A stretch of DNA of 39,235 bases from Candidatus Cloacimonadota bacterium (GTDB lineage: Bacteria; Cloacimonadota; Cloacimonadia; JGIOTU-2), in assembly GCA_030611765.1 (NCBI GenBank), contig JAUWPE010000010.1, positions 1 through 39,235 of the forward strand, in the 5' to 3' direction. A program made the translations under genes and the position numbers. This document shows positions 32,694-39,235 of the stretch, one piece after another. Position 1 is the stretch's first letter, and every line of letters starts with the position of its first letter. A model generated the notes under the pieces. It saw nothing but the letters and a program-made list of their open reading frames with translations. It was not told the DNA's origin and searched no databases.

Positions 32694-33656
32694 ATGAAAA
32701 GAATTATATTATTCTTTGTATATTTCTTGCTATTATTACTAAACGGCTGCAGTTGGGATGATGGTAATCATGATGATGGTAATCATGCAGAACCTCCCAC
32801 CACTGTCTATCCGCAAATTGATGATTGTCCCTGCTTCTCACCCGATGGGAATATTATTGCTTACCATCATTACCACATGAGATATATTCTTTCGAGTGGT
32901 TCATATAATTATGATATGGACTCTACCGGCATTTGGTTCATTGATACAGATGGTTCAAATCCTCGTATGTTCCTTCAAGGAGGAGATCTTCCAGACTGGT
33001 CTCCAGATGGAGAGTGGATCGCTTTTGTGGGTCCTGCAAAAAATATATGGAAGATCAAGTCAAATGGTGATAGCTTAACTCAATTTACATCTGGACGAAG
33101 AACCTTTTTTCCAGATTGGTCACCTGACTGCGCTAATATTGCCTATGACCAGAGTATTGCCACAGCAGGACATCCTTCTGGAATCTGGATTATGAATGCG
33201 GATGGAAGTAATGACCATAATTTGGGTTTAGGTAGAAATCCTAATTGGTCCCCCGATGGTTTACATTTAGTTTATCAAGGTCCTCCAGGTTCAACTGAAT
33301 CTGAATCTCAAATATGGGTCGCAGATACAAGTGGAACAAATCCAAATCAATTGTCCTTACAAGGTATGTCTAATAGAGGCCCTACCTGGTCACCAGATGG
33401 ATTAAAGATTGGGTTTTCTTCGCAAGAAATGGGTGAAGCGCCTCAGATATGGTTAATGGATGCTGATGGAAGTAATCCTCAGCAGTTAACTACAAAAGGC
33501 GGTATTACACCAGCCTGGTCACCGGGTGGAGACAAAATTGTCTACTCTCAGTATGATTGGAGAGTTTATAATCCACGGGAGAATGGAACTCTCTGGATTA
33601 TGAACACCGACGGCACAAATAATTGCCAATTAACCTTTGGCCCAAACAGCCAATAA
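32694..33656 (+). CDS. TolB-like PD40 (WD40-like) beta-propeller lipoprotein
   Basis: 320 residues. The signal peptide ends LLLLNGC, with Cys19 as the lipidated residue. Six propeller units are visible from FSPDG and WSPDG-type motifs: FSPDGNIIAYH, WSPDGEWIAFV, WSPDCANIAYD, WSPDGLHLVYQ, WSPDGLKIGFS and WSPGGDKIVYS. Each alternates with an IWxxxxDGSN-type strand, so a complete six-bladed TolB-like propeller is likely. Such proteins bind partner proteins in the periplasm or at the cell surface; TolB itself has another N-terminal domain that is missing here. Right after the Cys comes a perfect 15-nt tandem duplication (DDGNH twice). It has its own promoter-like region. Confidence 0.88.
   Translation: MKRIILFFVYFLLLLLNGCSWDDGNHDDGNHAEPPTTVYPQIDDCPCFSPDGNIIAYHHYHMRYILSSGSYNYDMDSTGIWFIDTDGSNPRMFLQGGDLPDWSPDGEWIAFVGPAKNIWKIKSNGDSLTQFTSGRRTFFPDWSPDCANIAYDQSIATAGHPSGIWIMNADGSNDHNLGLGRNPNWSPDGLHLVYQGPPGSTESESQIWVADTSGTNPNQLSLQGMSNRGPTWSPDGLKIGFSSQEMGEAPQIWLMDADGSNPQQLTTKGGITPAWSPGGDKIVYSQYDWRVYNPRENGTLWIMNTDGTNNCQLTFGPNSQ
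32757..32786 (+). repeat. Perfect 15-nt tandem duplication inside the PD40 lipoprotein gene
   Basis: GATGATGGTAATCAT occurs twice in a row (32757-32771, 32772-32786), encoding the linker repeat DDGNH-DDGNH just after the lipobox cysteine. The copy number could change by slippage without breaking the frame. Confidence 0.85.
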
Positions 33657-33677
33657 TTAATGGAGAATTATGTACAA

Positions 33678-33692
33678 AACTCGAGTCGAGTT
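33678..33692 (+). repeat. 15-nt palindrome AACTCGA-G-TCGAGTT
   Basis: Perfect 7-bp arms lie around one central G, 21 nt after the PD40 lipoprotein stop. No T-run follows, so it is not a standard terminator. It could be a protein-binding site; nothing else supports this. Confidence 0.4.
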
Positions 33693-33847
33693 AAGAATGA
33701 ATAATTTTGTATTAGAACAATTTGAATATTATAAAGTCAAACGGTGAATTTTATTATTCAGTATATTTTTCCTTAATCTGGCTTGGGGTTTTTTATTTGT
33801 CATGTTTATGAAATTTTTGTGGGTAGGTCAACCTGCATATTTATCCT

Positions 33848-33876
33848 TTGACAAATAAAATCAGTATTAAAATAAG
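33848..33876 (+). promoter_or_regulatory. Candidate promoter of the YfgM-like gene
   Basis: TTGACA at 33848-33853 lies 55 nt upstream of ATG 33909 in a 252-nt gap. A convincing -10 is lacking: AATAAG at 33871-33876 has the right 17-nt spacing but a poor match. Confidence 0.28.
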
Positions 33877-33908
33877 TGTCCTATCGAAAATCATAAAGGA
33901 AAGTTTAT

Positions 33909-34601
33909 ATGGCAAAGAAAATCAAACGGCATAAACACCATGAAATAAAAGAAGATAAGTTTATTACCACTGCTTTACTCTTCTCGGAATTTGTCCAAAA
34001 TCACTGGAAAAAGGTTGCTTTTGGCGCTGCAGGGCTCATTGTGATCATTATTGTGGTCGTTGCCTTGACATCCCGCTCCGGAAAAGTTAATACCCTTGCA
34101 CTGCGGCAGTTCGACAATGCGCTTGCACTCTATGAAGATGATCAAATGGATAATGCAGGAGAGGCATTTTCTACAGTGCTCGATGAGTACGGTTCCTCAA
34201 AATATAGTGGACTATCATACTTGTATCTTGGTAAGATCAATATCGAAAAGAGTGATCCCGACGTAGAACTGGCTGAGAAGTATTTCAAAAAAGCAAAATC
34301 CAGACTTCATGATCTTTTGCTTAAGGAAGCTGCCTGGATGGGGCTTGCAGAATGCACAAGACTGAGTGAGGGTGATGAAGCATACTACGAGTATCTTGCA
34401 CGCTTGATAAAAAAATTTTCCAACTCCTATAATGTTCCCCAGATCGCATTTAAGATCGCAGAGCATTATTTTGCGACCGATGAGTATGAAAAAGCAAAGG
34501 AATATTACTCTCTCATTGTGAAAAAATTTACAACCTCACCGAATTACTACAAAGCAAAACAACAGTTGGAATATATTGAGCAGTTGCAGCAGGATAAGTA
34601 A
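33909..34601 (+). CDS. YfgM-like membrane-anchored TPR protein
   Basis: 230 residues. A basic cytosolic N-terminus (KKIKRHKHHEIKEDK) is followed by one membrane helix at ~34-55 (KVAFGAAGLIVIIIVVVALTS). A TPR-like helical domain comes after it (ALRQFDNALALYEDDQMDNAGEAF and so on, YLYLGKINIE, AEKYFKKAKSRL, QIAFKIAEHYFATDEYEKAKEYY, each quoted in part). This is the architecture of YfgM/tol-pal-type tetratricopeptide proteins that assist periplasmic chaperones or the translocon. It has AAAGGAAAG before ATG 33909. It is monocistronic by layout: a 252-nt gap before and a strong terminator 16 nt after. Confidence 0.82.
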   Translation: MAKKIKRHKHHEIKEDKFITTALLFSEFVQNHWKKVAFGAAGLIVIIIVVVALTSRSGKVNTLALRQFDNALALYEDDQMDNAGEAFSTVLDEYGSSKYSGLSYLYLGKINIEKSDPDVELAEKYFKKAKSRLHDLLLKEAAWMGLAECTRLSEGDEAYYEYLARLIKKFSNSYNVPQIAFKIAEHYFATDEYEKAKEYYSLIVKKFTTSPNYYKAKQQLEYIEQLQQDK

Positions 34602-34616
34602 ATATCAACTTTTTTG

Positions 34617-34644
34617 AGCCCTTTTTCGTGAAGGGCTTTTTTTT
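34617..34644 (+). terminator. Rho-independent terminator after the YfgM-like gene
   Basis: The stem AGCCCTT/AAGGGCT (34617-34623 and 34631-34637) has a 7-nt loop and is followed by seven T residues at 34638-34644. It begins 16 nt past the stop codon. Confidence 0.92.
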
Positions 34645-34821
34645 GTTTTTATATAAATATCGAATGATGATTAACGATTTGAGATTTAAGAAGTTAACAG
34701 AGCAATACCATTCTGAAATCTCCAATCGGTGTTCGGTATTTTTAAATCAAAATAAAGAATACTTTTGCACCTTGATGGTAATTGATTTTAACTTAAATGA
34801 AAAACATCTTATTGTAATAAA

Positions 34822-36057
34822 ATGAAAAAGAACATACTCGGCTGGATTAGCTATGACTTCGCCAATTCTTCGTTCACAACGGTCATTGTAACAGTTGTGT
34901 ACAGTGTATATTTTAAGTCCGTTATAGTTGGCAAAGAAGGAATTGGAGATTCGCTCTGGGGGCTTTCTGTCAGTCTTTCCATGCTTATTGTTGCTCTTAT
35001 TTCACCGATTCTCGGAGCCATTGCAGATTACACACGCTCAAAAAAGAAATTCCTTTTTGTGTTCTGTTATACCTCCGTGCTTTTTACAGGATTATTATAT
35101 TTTGTCCACGCTGGTGCTGTTATGTGGGGTATGCTGATTTTTATGATCGCAAATATCGGTTATGAGGGCGGGAATGTCTTTTATAATGCCTTTCTTCCGG
35201 AGATCACAACAAAGAAAAATCTGGGGAAGGTGTCCGGTCTGGGATGGGGGATCGGTTATATTGGTGGGCTGAGTGCTCTTCTCCTTTCCTATCTGTTCAT
35301 TGAAACAAATGTGCCTCTTGTTTTCCCTTTGATCGCTGTATTCTTCGGGATTTTTGCAATTCCAATATTTGTTTTTTTAAAAGAATCAAAAACAAAAAAA
35401 CAGTCTCAAAATATAAACTATATCAAAGTTGGGTACGAGCGCATAAAAAATACTTTTCATCGCATTAAGGATTTGAAAGAGCTTTCCAGATTTTTGATCT
35501 CATTTTTTATTTATAATGACGGCATCAAAACTGTTATAGTGTTTGCAGCGATATACGGAGCGCAGCGCTTCGGCATGACCGGTTCGCAGCTTATTATCTA
35601 TTTTGTACTTGCAAATATCACTTCATTTATTGGCTCGATTATTTTTGGTTTTATTGTTGACAGGATCGGAGCTAAAAGAACAATTTCAATTACATTGCTT
35701 ATCTGGATCGCAGTGGTTGTCTGGGCCTTTTTCTGTAACAATGTGACGCAGTTTTATGGAGTCGGGCTGCTGGCAGGTATTGCGATCGGATCGTGCCAGT
35801 CTGCAAGCAGATCATTGTTTTCACTTCTTACACCTGAAGATAAACATGCAGAATTTTTTGGATTTTATGCAGTAAGCGGCAAGGCTGCTGCAATTATTGG
35901 ACCGTTGTTATACGGTTTGCTCGTGCTGATCTTACACAGTCAGCGACTGGCTATATTGAGTATTGCACTTTTCTTTGTGGCTGGATTTTTTGTTCTTCAA
36001 ACTGTGAATGAGGAAAAGGGAATTCATGTCGCATCGCATATTTTTAGAAAGGAGTAG
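34822..36057 (+). CDS. MFS transporter, UMF1 (Atg22-like) family
   Basis: 411 residues with about 12 membrane helices. The N-terminus NILGWISYDFANSSFTTVI is the signature of the UMF1/Atg22-like branch of the major facilitator superfamily. Further marks are ILGAIADYTRSKKKFL (the loop 2-3 motif), YNAFLPEI, GWGIGYIGGL and SQSASRSLFSLLTPE. Members are thought to export small molecules, such as amino acids in yeast Atg22; the bacterial substrate is unknown. No clear ribosome binding site precedes ATG 34822. glmS starts 2 nt after its stop, so the two are co-transcribed. Confidence 0.92.
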   Translation: MKKNILGWISYDFANSSFTTVIVTVVYSVYFKSVIVGKEGIGDSLWGLSVSLSMLIVALISPILGAIADYTRSKKKFLFVFCYTSVLFTGLLYFVHAGAVMWGMLIFMIANIGYEGGNVFYNAFLPEITTKKNLGKVSGLGWGIGYIGGLSALLLSYLFIETNVPLVFPLIAVFFGIFAIPIFVFLKESKTKKQSQNINYIKVGYERIKNTFHRIKDLKELSRFLISFFIYNDGIKTVIVFAAIYGAQRFGMTGSQLIIYFVLANITSFIGSIIFGFIVDRIGAKRTISITLLIWIAVVVWAFFCNNVTQFYGVGLLAGIAIGSCQSASRSLFSLLTPEDKHAEFFGFYAVSGKAAAIIGPLLYGLLVLILHSQRLAILSIALFFVAGFFVLQTVNEEKGIHVASHIFRKE

Positions 36058-36059
36058 TC

Positions 36060-37898
36060 ATGTGTGGAATAGTTGGCTATATAGGAAATAAACAGGCGCT
36101 TCCAATTGTGATTGAAGGCATCAAACGTCTGGAATATCGTGGGTATGATTCCTCAGGAATTGCGATCATAAATTCGGATGATGAGCTTGTTATTCACAAA
36201 AAAGAAGGCAAGATCGTTGAGTTGGAGCAGTCAATTCCAAAAGGAGTGAATTTCGAAGCTCATTTGGGTATTGCACATACGCGCTGGGCTACACACGGCG
36301 AACCGACAACCCTCAATGCTCATCCGCATATTGATTGCACTGGAAAGATCGCAGTAGTGCATAACGGCATTATTGAGAATTATAAACTCCTTCGAGAAAA
36401 ACTGGAAGAAGAAGGACATACTTTTACAAGTGATACAGATACTGAAGTTATCGCTCATCTTATTGAGCAATTCTATGTCCAATGCAAAGACATGCATAAC
36501 TCTGTGCGCATGATGCTCAAACAGGTTGAAGGAACTCTCGGTATCGCAGCCATTAATTTGGATATTCCGGACAAACTCTATGCTGCACGCAGAGGAAGTC
36601 CACTCATTATCGGTGTGGGAGAAGGGCAGAATTTTATCGCTTCTGATGCTGCCGCATTGGTCGTACATACAAAGAATGTTATCTATCTTCAGGATGATGA
36701 AACTGTAGAGATCTCAGCTAATGATTTCACTATAAAAACAATTGCAGATGACGAGGTGCAGCGCGAGATCATCAAGATCAATTGGGATATCTCGATGATC
36801 CATAAAGGCGAATATGATTTCTTTATGCAGAAAGAGATCTTCGAACAACCAACTACGATCGCTAATGCATTCCGCGGTAGAATTATGGACATATATAACA
36901 CATCTCGGCTTGGAGGAATTTCCCTTTCCATAGATGAGCTGAACAGCATCAAGAGTATTTGCATTGTTGCCTGCGGAACCTCGTGGCATGCGGGACTGGT
37001 CGGGCAGTATATTATTGAGCAAATAGCAAAAATACCTGTGCGTGTTGAATATGCATCTGAGTTCAGATACCGCAACCCGATTTTAGGTCCTGAAACTCTT
37101 GTGATCGTGATCAGCCAGTCAGGCGAAACAGCAGATACCCTTGCTGCCCTTAGAGAAGCAATGGCACGCGGCACAAAAGTCATGGGTATCACAAATGTAG
37201 TGGGCAGCACCATTGCCCGTGAAACTGATTTTGGTTCATACATCCATGCGGGAGCAGAGATCGGCGTTGCATCCACAAAAGCTTTTACTTCTCAAATAAC
37301 AGTGCTCTTCTTGCTTGCTCTCTTGCTCGGAAGAATGCGCACTGTATCACCCCAGAATGGCGCTCAATATATAAAAGAGATAAAATCGATACCTGAGAAG
37401 GTCGGTGAGATCCTTAATATGAACGATGAAATTCGGGTTATTGCAAAGAAGTATAAAAATTCAACGAATGCACTCTATCTTGGCAGGGGAATCAACTATC
37501 CTGTTGCTCTCGAGGGTGCTCTGAAGCTTAAAGAGATTTCCTACATTCACGCAGAAGGATATCCGGCAGCTGAGATGAAACATGGTCCTATTGCTTTGAT
37601 CGATGAAAATATGCCAGTTATCGTTGTTGCTCCTGATGATTTTGTGTACGGGAAGATCTTGAGCAATATGGAAGAGGTGAAAGCCCGAAAAGGGAAGATC
37701 ATTGCTGTTGCCAACGAGCCAAGCAACGGCTTGGAGGATCTCGCTGATGATATTATCTTTGTTCCAAGAACGCTACCTGCACTTACGCCACTTCTGACAG
37801 TAATTCCGCTACAGCTTTTTGCATATCATGTTGCAGTGCTGCGGGGGCTTGATGTTGACCAGCCGAGAAATCTTGCAAAGAGCGTTACAGTCGAATAA
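36060..37898 (+). CDS. glmS: Glutamine-fructose-6-phosphate aminotransferase
   Basis: 612 residues, full length. It makes glucosamine-6-phosphate, the first step toward UDP-GlcNAc for peptidoglycan and lipid A. The N-terminal glutaminase has Cys2 as nucleophile (MCGIVGYIG), RLEYRGYDSSGIA, HTRWATHGEP and the SDTDTEVI region. Two SIS sugar-isomerase domains follow (ACGTSWHAGLVGQY, ISQSGETADTLAAL, GRGINYPVALEGALKLKEIS), and the C-terminus NLAKSVTVE is typical. AAGGAG lies just before ATG 36060. I see no glmS ribozyme upstream; the preceding bases belong to the transporter gene. Confidence 0.98.
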   Translation: MCGIVGYIGNKQALPIVIEGIKRLEYRGYDSSGIAIINSDDELVIHKKEGKIVELEQSIPKGVNFEAHLGIAHTRWATHGEPTTLNAHPHIDCTGKIAVVHNGIIENYKLLREKLEEEGHTFTSDTDTEVIAHLIEQFYVQCKDMHNSVRMMLKQVEGTLGIAAINLDIPDKLYAARRGSPLIIGVGEGQNFIASDAAALVVHTKNVIYLQDDETVEISANDFTIKTIADDEVQREIIKINWDISMIHKGEYDFFMQKEIFEQPTTIANAFRGRIMDIYNTSRLGGISLSIDELNSIKSICIVACGTSWHAGLVGQYIIEQIAKIPVRVEYASEFRYRNPILGPETLVIVISQSGETADTLAALREAMARGTKVMGITNVVGSTIARETDFGSYIHAGAEIGVASTKAFTSQITVLFLLALLLGRMRTVSPQNGAQYIKEIKSIPEKVGEILNMNDEIRVIAKKYKNSTNALYLGRGINYPVALEGALKLKEISYIHAEGYPAAEMKHGPIALIDENMPVIVVAPDDFVYGKILSNMEEVKARKGKIIAVANEPSNGLEDLADDIIFVPRTLPALTPLLTVIPLQLFAYHVAVLRGLDVDQPRNLAKSVTVE

Positions 37899-37904
37899 AA
37901 TGAA

Positions 37905-38654
37905 ATGAGCCAGCGGATCAAGAAGTGTGATGCCTTTGCACTAAAAGTCACCGAATACAGCAATACCAGCCAGATCATACAGTTTTTTTCAAAAGAGTTT
38001 GGACATATCGGAGTAATAGCCAAAGGCACTCGAAATCCCAAGAATAAATATTACGGACTTATCCAGCAGCTTGGAAATTATGAGATAGTTATTTACAAAA
38101 AGGATACTACGCTTTCCTTGCTCAAAGAGATCTCGCTCATCAATGATCATAATCGTCTTACTTCCGATCTTAATATGACTACACTTGCGCATGCTGCAGC
38201 GGAGTTATATCTTCAGCTAATGTTCGAGAAGGATGATCATGAGAAATTTTATATCCTTCTCAATCAATTTTATGAATACCTTCCTAAAGTAAGAAAAAAT
38301 CATATTCTGGTTTTTTGGAGATTTTTACTGCGTGTTGCTGGCTTTCTTGGTTTTTCTCTGCAATTCAGTAAATGCCAGGTTTGTGGAATTCAAAACAGTG
38401 AACTCTTTCATGGCATATCTTTTGTTCACAATGGATTTATCTGTAGTAATTGTGCCGGAAAGAGAGCTGCAACCGAGCATTTCCAGATAAACGAATCAAC
38501 CAGAAAATTGCTACTGACACTCAAGAGTCTTCATAATCTGGAATCATTTGAAATTACCGAACAGGACATCAAGACTATCAATACGATTTTCCGAACCTAT
38601 CTCAGCCATCACCTTCATAAGAAAATTCATTTCAGGAGCTTGGAAGTTTTGTAG
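37905..38654 (+). CDS. recO: DNA repair protein RecO
   Basis: 249 residues. It has an N-terminal OB fold (ALKVTEYSNTSQIIQFFSKEFG, then GVIAKGTRNPKN; both quoted in part) that binds DNA and SSB. A helical middle follows, then a zinc-finger-like C-x2-C...C-x2-C (CQVCG and CSNCAG), which E. coli RecO lacks but many others have. RecO loads RecA at gaps together with RecR. ATG 37905 lies 6 nt after glmS, so it belongs to the transporter-glmS-recO unit. The gene is complete and is followed by a weak hairpin and a palindromic intergenic repeat. Confidence 0.94.
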   Translation: MSQRIKKCDAFALKVTEYSNTSQIIQFFSKEFGHIGVIAKGTRNPKNKYYGLIQQLGNYEIVIYKKDTTLSLLKEISLINDHNRLTSDLNMTTLAHAAAELYLQLMFEKDDHEKFYILLNQFYEYLPKVRKNHILVFWRFLLRVAGFLGFSLQFSKCQVCGIQNSELFHGISFVHNGFICSNCAGKRAATEHFQINESTRKLLLTLKSLHNLESFEITEQDIKTINTIFRTYLSHHLHKKIHFRSLEVL

Positions 38655-38670
38655 ACTTGTTTCAAGTTTT
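38655..38670 (+). terminator. Weak terminator-like hairpin after recO
   Basis: The stem ACTTG/CAAGT with a TTT loop (38655-38667) is followed by TTT and, soon after, AT. The stem is only 5 bp, so efficiency is doubtful. Confidence 0.35.
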
Positions 38671-38715
38671 ATCGGAAATCAAGTATTGGAAGAGCGAATA
38701 CTATTCATCATTGTC

Positions 38716-38736
38716 ATTCCCAACTCGATTGGGAAT
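38716..38736. repeat. Palindromic intergenic element (ATTCCCAA-CTCGA-TTGGGAAT)
   Basis: Perfect 8-bp arms surround a 5-nt loop, embedded in a GTCATTCCC...GGGAATCCAG context. That is the general form of small dispersed palindromes (REP-like) seen in many genomes. It lies between convergent genes, and a TTTTTT run starts 6 nt later, so it might also help end recO transcripts. Only one copy is in this window. Confidence 0.55.
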
Positions 38737-38809
38737 CCAGATTTTTTAAATTTAAATAGATTGGTAGAAATTACATCAGGGGGTAGAGATGGGTTTGTCC
38801 AGTTGAGAG

Positions 38810-39235
38810 CTATGTTATATTTATGAGTCCCTTCAACACAATCCGATAAGACGGTTTGTATAATTCTTTGTAAGTATCCGAATGTGAAAGATGTGAAAAA
38901 TTCTTCTTGTTCAGAATTAAATTCAATTCCTTCCATTGGTTTGGAGTAAAATTATTAAAATTCTTATTCTCGATCAATGAACCTAATTCGAACCAGCAGC
39001 TCATTAATCTTTTCTTGTCAGGAGTGATCTGCTTCGCAGTTTCATGCAGCATTTCAAAAAGTAAATCAGCATTTCCGTGATTTCGATATACTGGAATATT
39101 CAATCTTACAAGTTCATGATCCAGCGAAATATCAACATAAAGTTCCGTCTCATAATCTTCAAAATTGTATTCAAATTCCTTTTTCAGATACGAGTATGCA
39201 AGTGCTTCATTCTGTAAAATATGTGTAGGTCCCAT
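38810..39235 (-). CDS. Unidentified protein, runs to the window edge
   Basis: The frame is open from the last base of the window to a stop at 38810-38812, giving at least 141 residues. ATG lies exactly at the edge (39235), so this may be complete or the tail of a longer gene. The sequence is soluble, acidic to neutral, and rich in Asn, Leu and Glu, with no signal peptide, membrane segment or motif that I recognise (FEYNFEDYETELYVDISLD, NADLLFEMLHETAKQIT). It is convergent with recO. No function is proposed. Confidence 0.55.
   Translation of the reverse strand: MGPTHILQNEALAYSYLKKEFEYNFEDYETELYVDISLDHELVRLNIPVYRNHGNADLLFEMLHETAKQITPDKKRLMSCWFELGSLIENKNFNNFTPNQWKELNLILNKKNFSHLSHSDTYKELYKPSYRIVLKGLINIT

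Noticed and set aside
34664-34825. A small plus-strand gene (~54 residues) ending in an ATGA overlap with the MFS transporter
   Set aside because: No ribosome binding site, low-complexity A/T-rich composition and no recognisable features. It directly follows a terminator, so it is more likely leader sequence.
35900-36059. glmS ribozyme upstream of glmS
   Set aside because: The upstream bases are coding for the MFS transporter up to 2 nt before glmS, and no ribozyme core was seen.
38679-38936. An 85-residue minus-strand protein across the palindromic repeat
   Set aside because: It overlaps the larger minus-strand frame and mostly translates the intergenic repeat, so it is not credible as a gene.

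Overview
This is an AT-rich bacterial chromosome segment from a diderm. It encodes a Kdo transferase (waaA), a bifunctional class A penicillin-binding protein, lipoproteins, a pilin-like protein and a remnant of a surface protein with a type-IX-secretion-like C-terminal sorting domain. A GWxTD-domain protein, a TIGR03960/DUF2344 radical SAM fusion beside rng-rplU-rpmA, and a GGGP-synthase/UbiA/prenyl-synthase cassette all point to the FCB superphylum. My best guess is a Cloacimonadota-like lineage (inference from gene content and style, not from a marker gene). No rRNA, tRNA, CRISPR array or intact insertion sequence was seen.

Layout. 1-4.1 kb (+): the end of an unidentified gene, a flippase-like membrane protein, then a mosaic locus. 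In the mosaic, a secreted surface-protein gene survives only as a 5' piece (signal peptide plus start of a beta-helix) and a 3' piece (dockerin-like stretch, cohesin-like domain and sorting tail). A HEYTH metalloprotease gene and a short lipoprotein lie between them. 4.2-7.4 kb (-): a compact four-gene operon of prenyl diphosphate synthase, UbiA prenyltransferase, group-II-like geranylgeranylglyceryl phosphate synthase and a CpsB-type PHP phosphatase. This is the core of an archaeal-type ether-lipid pathway in a bacterium. 7.5-15.1 kb: priA (-), yraN (+), a GWxTD protein (-) overlapping dnaE (-). 15.2-22.5 kb (-): rpmA, rplU, rng, the radical SAM/DUF2344 protein, a RodZ-like protein, a small DUF2279-like membrane protein and a CehA-like PHP protein, with a clear terminator after rpmA. 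22.6-23.0 kb (-): a pilin-like gene with its own terminator. Transcription then switches direction.

23.2-38.7 kb (+): polyprenol-phosphate mannose synthase and a YitT protein; a 331-nt gap with repeat debris; pdxJ-waaA-amrS-NusG domain II-Gx transporter-PBP1-GT2 packed head to tail with several overlaps; a six-blade PD40 lipoprotein; a YfgM/TPR membrane protein with a strong terminator; an MFS transporter, glmS and recO. 38.7-39.2 kb: a palindromic intergenic repeat and an unidentified gene running to the window edge (-).

The most interesting biology is the ether-lipid cassette, including its possible dedicated phosphatase. Next come the recombined surface-protein locus, the DnaE with an apparently intact PHP metal site, a hairpin just ahead of rplU, and a pilin with an abnormal prepilin cleavage motif.
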